A stretch of DNA of 64,000 nt. Origin: Phycomyces nitens. Taxonomy: Eukaryota > Mucoromycota > Mucoromycetes > Mucorales > Phycomycetaceae. This document shows positions 34,160-43,681 of this stretch, in pieces. Under the pieces are notes generated by a model. It searched no databases. It worked only from the letters and a program-made list of their open reading frames with translations, and had not been told where the DNA came from. Within the stretch, counting starts at the first letter, position 1; the number at the start of each line of letters is the position of its first letter. A program made the translations under genes and the position numbers. The stretch is from positions 8,804,001 through 8,868,000 of the forward strand of contig JAHRBC010000001.1 of the NCBI GenBank assembly GCA_022702545.1, given 5' to 3'.

Positions 34160-35494
34160 CTATCCTTGTGGTTCAATGGCCTGAAACAGCAACAGCGCTT
34201 GCTTCTCTTTGTCGTAAAGTTGGCCGTCCAGCGGCTTTTCCTCGTGGGTGGTAGCGTGGCGAGGGTCGTACAGCCAGCTCTTGGTAGCAGGATCCAAGAG
34301 GTGCTGCAGTGGTGGATTTGCCTGTAGAATTCGACTCCATTCGAGTTGGAGCTTTGCTGCAGGGCCTTCTAGTAAATGCAGCGATACAGCTGTGGCCTGC
34401 TTATCCTGGGTAAAATCACGACATTGGGTCCAGGTGTGACGGGCTGGGTCTTGCATGTAAAATGCAATTTCGGGTTGAATCAGGTGGAGCTCCAGTCTTG
34501 CCCAGCCAAACTGCTCTTGGTGCGGCACAAGTCTGATCTTCCGAACCATATTTGTCCCAAACTCAAGCTTAAACCGTGTTTGGCCATCACATATACACCA
34601 CACCACCTTTTGGCGCCTGGGGTCCACACTGCACACCAGGTCCTCTGTGCCCAGCCGCATTCTCTTCCAGCTGCCAATCTGCAGTGTTTCGGCTGACAAG
34701 ATATGGTCGGTCTTTAGGGAAGAGTCTTTGGGTTCAATCATTAATACTGGTCGACTCTTTCTGCCTTTAACCTACCGGCATTCAACATCATTGATGACAG
34801 CATGTTCTCGGACCATCCGCTGCCATTTTCTGGCATGGTAGGGTTCATGGCATAGGCATAGTTTGGCATGGTGGTTGTCATGGTGGTTGTCATGGTAGTT
34901 GGCATGGTGGTTGGCATGGTGGTTGGCACGGCTGGCATGGAAGGGTAGTTGATATAGGCGGTTGTCGCAGGAAGTGTATTGGTAGATGAAATGGTCGTTT
35001 GGAGCATTTGGGACATTAGCGACGCGTCGTCTGGAGAGAGCTGTCCAAACCCATTCGGAGAGGGTTCCGAGGCCCAGTTGGGTGGTAATGCGGGAGATGC
35101 AGAGGCATAGTAGCGCATCCGCCGGTCTGCAATGTCTGCTGTGGTTTCGTATGGGCCCTGTCGATCGTGTTGTCTATGGGTCTCTCTTAGATAATACGGA
35201 TAGGGTCCAGCAGACAATGCACGCATTCGTCCAGACGCATCCTGGAACCGGCGCTGCTGGTTCTGTAGGGAGCTAGAGACGACTGGGATGTGGGTTGAGA
35301 GCATATTTGAATTCAACCCACTGGGCATTGGTGGAGGTGGTGGAGGCGGTGGCATATTGGCAAGAGAAAAATGAGTGGATCCAGTAGTGGGAGTAGGCAT
35401 ATAGGTAGATGGCAATAATGAATTATAAGTGTCTGTAGGGCTTAGCATGTCATGAATTAAATTTTGTTGTTGTTGTTGCTGTTGTTGCTGTTGT

Positions 35495-35529
<35 letters not shown>

Positions 35530-36126
35530 TTGTTGTTGTTGTTGATTGAAATAATAATAATAGTAATAATAATACATGTCAGGATTCGTTACGGCTGGAT
35601 TATCTGATGGCGTCTGCTGGTTATTATAGGCTGCTGCCTGACAAGCAGCTGTTGCAGCTGTTGCGGCGTAATGTTGCATACGCAAGGTCTCTTCATGAAG
35701 TACTGTCGATCGTTTGGCTTGGTTTTTAACCTTGGCCCGTCTATTCTGGAACCATATCTGAATAGACCTTTCAGACATGGCCAGCTCTTTTGACATTTGT
35801 TCGCGCATCCGGTTATTCGGTGATGGGTTGATACTAAACGTCTTTTCCAATAATTCCAACTGCCTGGGAGTCGCCCGCATTCGTTTTCGGGCAACCGCAG
35901 ACTTCATTGATGCCTTTGTTTCCTTTTCTGATTTTGTGCGTGAGCTGTGTGGTGGAGAACAGGATCCAGAGGACATGGACGAAGAAGATGTCGAGCGAGA
36001 AAAAGCCTGGTGTTCCATTATTGGTTGAAGAGGAAGAGATGTTTGCTCAGGGCGAGTGCTTTTATCATTATCATTCTGAAACGTGCTTGGAGTCATTAAA
36101 GGAATGCGTTCTGTATCGTTTGCCAT
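34160..36126 (-). CDS. Homeodomain transcription factor with fungal-type C-terminal domain, two exons
   Basis: The homeodomain occupies about residues 79-138 (KRMRATPRQLELLEKTF.., then IQIWFQNRRAKVKNQAKR) and contains the WFQNRR recognition helix. It is followed by an 8-Tyr run, a 27-Gln run (35464-35544), a Pro-rich stretch and repeated Met-Pro-Thr-Thr units. On the raw sequence the frame stops at 34743-34741 (VDQY, stop) and a second frame begins with an overlapping ATG (TAATG). A 50-nt intron (GTAGGT..CCAAAG, about 34772-34723) removes both and joins LNA to DSSLKTD. The second exon codes a domain seen C-terminal to many fungal homeodomain proteins: ADS/ETLQIGSWKRM.., WCICDGQTRFKLEF, IAFYMQD, WTQCRDFTQDKQAT. 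DNA-binding nuclear regulator; targets unknown. Confidence 0.91.
35464..35544 (-). repeat. CAA/CAG repeat coding 27 Gln in the homeodomain gene
   Basis: 27 glutamine codons (mixed CAA and CAG) flanked by Asn codons. A short run of Tyr codons (TAT/TAC) lies just before it in the protein. Length variation between isolates is likely. Confidence 0.95.
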
Positions 36127-37624
36127 TGCAGATAGTCAATGTCTTGATGCTTAAAAGACAACAATAGCAATATTTTCAGAAAAAATAAAGTAATAAATGA
36201 TATTAAATTTTGTAATCAATATGGTCCTCAAATGGACCGAATCAAAGAGGCGAGACTTTTAAAGTAGGGAATAAAAAGAATATTGGGGAGACGAAGGGGG
36301 GGTTGTGTAGCACAGTAGAACAGTAATAAAGACGAGAAGATCAACCTTTATTTTCGAATATTTGATTATGGGTGTGGCATAGCGTTAATTGACAGGTTAC
36401 CGTATCAAGTATAGTTTTCAGTGAAAATATCGTGTCCGATATATCAACCGCTTATTTAACCACTCTTGGTAAACTTTGGAAATAGCCAACAAATGGCCAG
36501 AATGTGGTTCAACAAAAAGTCATTTGCAAGAGACAATAATTTGATTCTTTTTTAATCTTTTTTTTTGGATTTGTACAAAGTCGCCCTTTCTGTTTTCTGG
36601 ATTATTTTCTTATTCTTAAAGACTTGTTCAAACCATCTCGCATACACATTGACATACAGCGCATGTGATTGGCAAACGACAATTCATATAATTTATTGTA
36701 ATCTATTGACTCGCCAAACGACTTTATCCGACCATCCACCCTGAGATCTTGTTCCACAGACCCTCACTAGACGCATTAACACCACAACGTGTTGTGCTAT
36801 CAAAGATTTATAAATATATACATGTATATTGTGATGGAACCAACATGGCCTGACATTTCACCATCGGCCTCTCAAGTAAGCAATATCCTCCTAGATTTAG
36901 TTATCTTTTGCTTTCACACGTTGCCATATACATCTTTGTATTATGTATCCAAAATGACCTCCTTCTTCGGAGTGATTCAAGGCAAGAGCTGCTATTAGAT
37001 TCGGGAGTCCATTGTTATTTTATTTTATTTTCCTCTAAACAGATTGGCGTAAGACGCGTTTGTGGGACCTTGTCGATCGGAATGGTGAGTTTAATATAAG
37101 AGCAGAAACCTATTGCTTGTCTTATTCTGGGGCTGTCTAGAACTCATTTACTATTCGACTTGCTCCTTGCTTTACTAATGAGCCATGGGATAGCTCATGT
37201 CATACCAAAATAACGTGGTTTCTAAAGATTATCATGTCCAACATTAAACCTTGTCATGAACAATAAACAGGAAATTGAGAGTTTATTAAGTAGCTGCGAA
37301 TGCCTGGATTTGGGGTTATCGTATCACACTTTGGTTGGCTGTAAAGAGAGCTTGGATATGTATATATCTGTAATATATATACATATACATACATATACAT
37401 ATTTATATATTACAGATATTTAATATCCAATATCTAATATCTAATATTTAATTTTTAATATTTAATTTTTTAATATTTATTTATTTATTATTTATTATTT
37501 AATATATAATTTTTAATTTTTTAATATTTAAAATATTCCAACATTCTAATATCCAAGTGTTGAAAATAAAAAAGGGTATAAGCAGCAGCAGCAATAACAA
37601 CAACAAAAGAAGGATTGTACATTT
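36127..37624. other. Intergenic region with AT repeats
   Basis: The left part is the promoter side of the homeodomain gene. A possible tiny spliced frame begins with ATG at 36834 (MEPTWPDISPSASQ, then a GTAAGC donor) and may join a block at about 37042-37083 flanked by ACAG and GTGAGT, but no complete protein emerged. From 37360 to 37545 the DNA consists of TATACATA and TTTAATAT-type repeats. Confidence 0.45.
37361..37545. repeat. AT-rich simple-sequence block
   Basis: Alternating TATACATA and (T)TTAATAT units over about 180 bp, located just beyond the 3' end of the arrestin-like gene. Confidence 0.8.
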
Positions 37625-39256
37625 TTATATATCCACATAATCTGGCGGCGGTTTTGATGGAATTCTGTCAAGGATAGGCAGGGACTGGTCATATGGAAGG
37701 TGTAGGCATTGAGATGCCAATTCTAATTGACGGCAAAAGTCAAAGTAGCATGGACAATAGAAGATCTTTGTCCTGTCGACCTTGAGCGGTGTGGACTGGC
37801 CAGGACTTGGCCCATTCTTGGACTTTTGCAACGTGTTGATTTCTGGTGGCTTTACACCCAGCTCAAAGTAAGACGGTAACCGACTATAGTCTTCCTTCAA
37901 ACGACAATCAAACACGGTAATGGGAGTTTCGAGTATAATGGTTTCCTTTCGACGCCCATCAACAACATCGTCTTTTTCATTGCGAGATTTGCGTAACCTC
38001 AGAAACACGTTTTGCCAGCCTCCATTCGCCCCTTGAGTGTTTTGTTGGGCAGCTGCATGTTCAGTCGAGGCCTGTTCAGGGTTGCTATGGAAACTGTGAA
38101 GGGAATGCAGACTGTTGGAGCTATTTGTACGGCTCAATGCAACCGCACCGCCTTCATCTGGGTAGGATACGACGATATTAATCTCCAGGTGGTGTCTAAA
38201 CAGAATCTCCTTAAAGTGGGTGGTCGGGTGGAGATTCTGCTGACAAGAAGGAGTCGAAAACGCAATCCGATGGGCAAAAGTATCGGTGAGGTCGATGCCC
38301 TTGCCGTCCTTGTCGAATGCCTGGCGGATTTCGTCTGATGAGTCCATGTGCTGCTCTTCATATTCGCCACTGCTAAATATACGTGTTGCACCAGCAAATG
38401 GCATTTCCATCTGGTCTTGGTTTGTTCTCCAGGCCCTCATTTCTGGCACACAGTATCGTCGTGATTCAGTCACCTTTACCTCCATATGCTCCAGGCGAGT
38501 GTGTTTACGCTGGGGCTGAATTATGACACGGATGTATAAGAGATCGCCAGATGAAAAGGCGGCGGCTTCAATCATCACTTCAATGTCACCTGTCACCAAG
38601 TGCTTCTCAAAGGTACGAGAGAGATCCTGAATGGAGTTATTGACGAGCAGCGAATTGGACATGTAGCATCGAAGCACAAGCAACGGACTCTGGGTCTTCC
38701 AGCTATTCAAGATTGGGATGCCTGTGCGGGATACTTGGGCCTCCACCATGTGTCGCACACGGCCATAGACATCGTCAATAGACTCTATAAATGACTGTAA
38801 TAATTAAGTACCCAACATCCCAGAGGCTTCTTGCTTACATTTGGAATCACAAAGGCAAACGAGAATCTATGAGTGCCTTCGTTCAGCAGGACTGCCTTTC
38901 GAGTCTCGTTCTTTGAAGGCACCAGCTGCAGTTTCTGCTCAAAAAGAACCGTCTCAGATGTCAACCGAGTCCCACGTGCGCCAATTCCTGCCAGATGAAG
39001 AATAGAGTTAAGCATTGAAATGTCATATAATAAGCCACATTGGTGGACATCAATAATTCTTACCTTCGGGCCAATATGTACTCGAGATGGACTTTAGGGT
39101 TACTGAAATATGAGCAATCTTTACAGATCGGGCTAATGTCAAGACGACATTTCCAGAGAAGATTGAAGATGAATCTTCGGTGCTTGATCCTCTGAGAATA
39201 ATAGGCTTAATAGGATCGAATGTCAAGGTCTCTTGGGAGAGAATGCTGAGGTACAT
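37625..39256 (-). CDS. Arrestin-like trafficking adaptor with C-terminal PPxY motif
   Basis: Three exons. The arrestin N domain starts MYLSILSQETLTFDPIKPIILRG and includes GNVVLTLARSVKIAHISVTLKS, then EGTHRFSFAFVIPN, which is the strand pattern of the alpha-arrestin family. The arrestin C domain follows (GDIEVMIEAAAFSSGDLLYIRVIIQPQ). A Ser/Asn/His-rich insertion and a strand-rich tail come next, and the protein ends PPPDYVDI. PPDY is a PPxY site that WW domains of Rsp5/Nedd4-type ubiquitin ligases bind. Alpha-arrestins of this type recruit the ligase to plasma-membrane or endosomal cargo. The second intron donor reads GTAAGC directly after VIPN (a GC reading exists but is out of frame). Cargo unknown. 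Confidence 0.85.
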
Positions 39257-39454
39257 TGCGAACGATGTCTAAATCCTTTCACTCTTTTTTCTTTTTAAAA
39301 TAAAGCTAATATATGTTTATGTGGATATGAGAATATAGTAGAAATAATCTTTGTATATATATTTTTTTTGCTGGTAAATCTAATAAGCAAAAAAATATTA
39401 ATATCAATATCAATCTGGACAGCCAAAAAAAAAAGAACGTTTCTGACTGAAATA
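39257..39454. other. Short AT-rich spacer
   Basis: 5' flank of the arrestin-like gene up to the foldback element. Pyrimidine-rich near 39270-39295; otherwise nothing recognised. Confidence 0.4.
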
Positions 39455-40304
39455 CAGTGAGAACGGTAAATTTTGTCACTTTGAGAAAATTAAATGTCCG
39501 TAACCAAGAAATAAATGTCCGTAACCAAAAAATAAATGGCCGTAACTAAAAAAAAATACATGGCACTAATCCAAAAATAATTGCCCCTTTATGTCCAGGA
39601 ACTTTGTCCTTTGGAGATAAAACAAAATGTTATAATAGAGGGCCTGGTAAATAATCGAAAAAACCATTCAAGTTTGACTTGGCAAAAAACATAACCTTAA
39701 TAGGATATTTGTGTAACAATAAAGTAAAACCTTCTTTTTTAGGATAAACCAAAATATCGATTTTTTTGGTTCTATAAGCCAAATACCAATTGATACAAGT
39801 TTATAACATTATAAGAGTATATAAAGACTTTTGTAAATAATAATTGTATATTTCTTGTTAATACACCCCTTAAATATACTCTATACTGCTATATCGCCAA
39901 AAACAGCCGCCAAAACTGACAAAACAGTCAGCAAGAAGATGTAATTTCAAATATACAATCGCTATTTTTCACAAAAAATTGCATTAGAGGGTTTGGTATG
40001 TTATCAAAATATCCTCCTACTTAAAAAAGGAAGTCATGGTATTTGGCTTATAGAACCAAAAAAATCGATATTTTGGTTTATCCTAAAAAAGAAGGTTTTA
40101 CTTTATTGTTACACAAATATCCTATTAAGGTTATGTTTTTTGCCAAGTCAAACTTGAATGGTTTTTTCGATTATTTACCAGGCCCTCTATTATAACATTT
40201 TGTTTTATCTCCAAAGGACAAAGTTCCTGGACATAAAGGGGCAATTATTTTTGGATTAGTGCCATTTAATTTTCTCAAAGTGACAAAATTTACCGTTCTC
40301 ACTG
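39455..40304. mobile_element. Non-autonomous foldback Tc1/mariner-type element, TA target duplication
   Basis: An 850-bp element with long terminal inverted repeats. The left arm 39455-39788 and right arm 40037-40304 are reverse complements, beginning CAGTGAGAACGGTAAATT and ending with its complement. TA dinucleotides lie directly outside both ends (39453-39454 and 40305-40306). CAGT-type ends plus TA duplication fit the Tc1/mariner superfamily. The 248-bp centre has no transposase frame. The arms match almost perfectly by eye over 268 bp, so insertion or conversion is recent. The left arm carries an extra 66 nt. A transcript through it would fold into a very long hairpin. Confidence 0.9.
39493..39560 (+). 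repeat. Three tandem ~21-nt units inside the left arm of the foldback element
   Basis: Units TCCGTAACCAAGAAATAAATG, a near-identical second copy and a more diverged 24-nt third copy. They account for the 66-nt length difference between the two arms, since the right arm lacks them. Confidence 0.85.
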
Positions 40305-41938
40305 TATTCCAAAATACAAGTGTTTAGTCTCAGATGGCTTCCAAGTGAATCGATCGCAAGGTGAAGATCCTAGACATAAGCTACTTTAAATAGAGGACTT
40401 TTGATCTAAAAGGAGATATCGAAAAACAGGAAATATGGATTCTAAAATTGGAAGATCTTATTGGACAAGACGCCTACAGTATAGATGTAAAGAGACAGGA
40501 TCTTTTTGTAAGTTGTGCTCTCTAGATTGGCCTGTCAGTTTTGCCATTTTACTAGATCAACGCACAGACTGTCATTCTATAAAGTTTTTTTTTGAAAGGC
40601 TTGTTTTGTATCATCAAGTGTTTCATTGGTCTCAATTCTATAAACTCAATTGATCAAAATACAAAACGATTCTAGGCCATTTGCAGTCTATTTGTTGAGT
40701 GCATTGATTTAGTGACTGGAAAAAAAAGCTTATAGACGAATACTCTTGACGTCTTCGTTTCCAATTCATGAATACTCAAGATACACAAGACATTTGTTTG
40801 AAAAGTTATACCTTGAGAGCATACGCAGAATCGTCCAATTTATTCTCCAAGCGTCTAATTTTAGGTTAAACTTCCGTAGAGTGGGTCATCTGTAATGGTC
40901 TTTTAGAGTGCGATTAGAATGGTTTAAGAAACCAGGAAAAAAAAATCTTGACAGGCTATATTAAAATAGAGGATTAATTCTAAAAGGGATTTTTATGGAT
41001 AGATGGGCTTCTAAAGGTACTCGAGAGTGAGCCAGAGATCCTGATAATCTTTGAGTAGATTAATTTTTTCTTGGAAAAATCCCTATTCCAATCGAATATT
41101 AATATATATATATAATATTGAGTTTTGATCAACTAGACCTACGAATGGTATTTGTTCAGAAGATCCGGTGGCTTTATATAGTGCATCTAACATTGACAGG
41201 ATTTCTAAACTGTGCACCAAATCCAATTCATCTTAATTGTCCAATTAGATCCTATTAATTCATCGGAACTAACTCTAAAAGAAGATTGATGCTTTGCGTT
41301 CAAGGAGGATAGATTTCACGAGAAGATTTATAGATGTTTAGGCAATTTAACAATCTTCATTTACTTTAGATTTGATCTTGATTGAGGGGATTGTCTTTCT
41401 AGGATAAATTGTAGAGTTTGATCCAATATTTCCCGAATCACACTACAAAGCTTATTGGATTGTTTGTCGTCCAAAACAATGGGTTCCTGGACAAGATTGT
41501 ACAATTGTAAATATAAATATAAATATAAAGCCAATTGTGTATTGTTTTGCCCATCTCCAAATACACATTGGCTGTCAAAAACATATACAAACGTATATCA
41601 ACCTTGAATCTAAATAACTGGGTCGCCTTCTAGACGCGCATTAGGGATTCAGTCATTCACAATTAAACATCAAGTCTAACTTTATTTCTTTTTAGTAGAC
41701 TGGTCGATCTTTAATGATTAAAAAAAAAAAGTTGCCATGGCAATTGCTTAATTATTTCTTTTGGTTATGGTAACTTGTCGGAGTTATAGTTCCAAAAATG
41801 GATTACAATGATGTCTCAAGTGATGGAAAGGCGTGGGAAGGCTTTTATAAACACCAACACTCAAACTCTCCTTCCTTTCTTCAAAACATCTTTGCTTTTC
41901 TCTCTTTTCCCCTCTTCTTTACGAGTAGTTCGATAGCA
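40305..41938. other. Intergenic, no gene seen until the F-box-like gene
   Basis: 1.6 kb of AT-rich DNA with only short frames (the longest is 72 codons at 40435). A TTTATAAA box at 41844-41851 followed by a CT-rich stretch (41865-41915) marks the promoter of the next gene. Confidence 0.45.
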
Positions 41939-42667
41939 ATGGGAGTTATGGACCGTATTCCACTTGAGATTCTCTTTAAGATCCTCGGCCACGTCCCATT
42001 AAATGAGTTCTCAATTCTTTACAAGCTTTTTCCTGCCCCCGTTCTTTCCCAAGTGCTGATAATGAAGCTACGTCGAGAGGGTCCTATACTTGACCTTGTG
42101 TCTACCAATATTCACGAGCTCCATGCCCCGCATCTGTCAACTGCCCACAAAAAAAACGAGTCTTCGTTAGCGCTTTATTTCGCAACGTTTGACACCACTC
42201 GTTCTTTGTTCTGGTTCATGCCAAACTTTCAATCATCTCATTATTATTTCAAGGTAAAGAATGCATATGTGTCGCATGGGAAGCTTGTAGTGCGGCCTCA
42301 TGGGTGGGAAACCCAACGAGAGCACTATCTAGGACCGCTTGGGGACATTGGAAAGCATGTGCCTCCTCCGCGCGCAGGTACCTTTTCAGGTGCAACCGAA
42401 ACCTCCATGCTCGCCAAGACAGTGCAGGAGATCACTCTTCATCGAGGGGATTGTCTTGTCGATGCATGTCTGATGGTAGGTTCCAATCACAGCGCTCAGC
42501 CTTTGCCTTTACCTAAGCGGGCCATGTTATCGACAAATTACGCGCGACAGCCCTTATCATCGTCACAATCAACAGCCATCATGTCTGACCCCACCACATG
42601 TGGTTACTTTCTTGTCGAACGAGTCGCACTCACTCTGCCAGCATTCTTGGCCTTGTATGAGTCTTAG
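41939..42667 (+). CDS. F-box-like hypothetical protein (242 aa)
   Basis: The frame opens at 41798, but a TATAAA box (41844-41851) and a pyrimidine-rich start region lie inside that extension. The ATG at 41939 (MGVMDRIPLEILFKIL) is the better start. Residues about 5-45 (DRIPLEILFKILGHVPLNEFSILYKLF) look like an F-box, the helix bundle that binds Skp1 in SCF ubiquitin ligases. The rest has no recognised repeat. It contains aromatic-rich strand-like sequence (SLFWFMPNFQSSHYYFKVKNAYV) and a Ser-rich part, and ends with hydrophobic LVERVALTLPAFLALYES. No intron. The F-box call rests on pattern only. Confidence 0.5.
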   Translation: MGVMDRIPLEILFKILGHVPLNEFSILYKLFPAPVLSQVLIMKLRREGPILDLVSTNIHELHAPHLSTAHKKNESSLALYFATFDTTRSLFWFMPNFQSSHYYFKVKNAYVSHGKLVVRPHGWETQREHYLGPLGDIGKHVPPPRAGTFSGATETSMLAKTVQEITLHRGDCLVDACLMVGSNHSAQPLPLPKRAMLSTNYARQPLSSSQSTAIMSDPTTCGYFLVERVALTLPAFLALYES

Positions 42668-43260
42668 ATCCCACAAAAAGGGGGACCTCTTTACTATTTT
42701 TTAGAACAAGTACAAATACACAACTCCCTTTCCCCTCTTCTTCATTCTGTACAGAAAAAAAAAGACCAAAGTTCCTTGTAAATAACCCCATATTTCATTC
42801 CATTTCAATCATCATGATGTCTTAATAAATAAAGTGGAACACGTTACTCTACCTACCTTGCAATCTTTAGCCTGTATTCCTGCATGCACACAAACGATAG
42901 GGTTATCATTTAACCCGATTGCACATTGTACTTGTGTTCACTAGTTTGCAGTCTGTTATTCCAGGAACAACCGAATGAAATAATCTCAAGAGTTTCTAAT
43001 ATGGTTAGAATATATTATAATAGCTTGAACATTTGTGGGGCAGTCCGGAAATTACATGTATATTCTTTGGACGGTTTAAAAATAATCCCAAAATACATCT
43101 TGGTGTATACGGATGAAACGCACTTGAATATGCTTACAAACATGTATTTATTAGTGATTACTGTGCATATTTATGGTGTAATTGACATTCTCCCTCTTTA
43201 TTTTGGCTAAACAGAAAATAAATAATAATAATAAGAATAATAATAATAATAAAATGATCA
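42668..43260. other. Intergenic, 0.6 kb
   Basis: Contains the 3' flank of the F-box-like gene and the 3' end of the Tonsoku-like gene. Simple AATAAT repeats at 43213-43252. No gene seen. Confidence 0.45.
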
Positions 43261-43650
43261 CTAGCGTTCTTCCAGATCCAACACCTCTAGACTCGTGCAC
43301 ACGGCAGCTAAATCGGAAGCAATATCGGTCGAAGTCGATTCAAAGTTGTTGTAGGCAAGACGTAACGAAGAGAGTCTTCCCTGTCCTATTTGGCATATGT
43401 ATCTAAAACACTTGCCTGTAAGCAGGTTACTCCTCAAGTCAATATGACGAGGACAGCTCATGTCTTCAAACAGTTTGATAATTGCATCATCGTCTACATG
43501 AATTGGTAGAGTTCATTATTAATTCTAGTCAATTTTTTTTATCTATTTCTGTCTTACCAAACAGGTTGGCTGATAAATCCAAATGGTCCAAAGGTCCAGT
43601 TCGAGATAATATAAATCTCAAGATAGGGACGTCTTCTGATGATAGAGCTG

Positions 43651-43681
<31 letters not shown>

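Noticed and set aside
34160..34741. Separate 193-codon gene downstream of the homeodomain gene
   Set aside because: Its sequence is the usual C-terminal domain of fungal homeodomain proteins, and a 50-nt intron fuses the two frames.
38810..38845. GC donor (GCAAGA) in the arrestin-like gene
   Set aside because: GTAAGC four bases earlier gives the in-frame join VIPN/SFIESIDD.
41798..41938. N-terminal 47-codon extension of the F-box-like protein
   Set aside because: A TATAAA box and a pyrimidine-rich start region lie inside the extension.
43381..43420. Another GC-donor intron (30 nt) in the LRR part of the Tonsoku-like gene
   Set aside because: The stretch reads through in frame with good LRR spacing, and 30 nt is too short.
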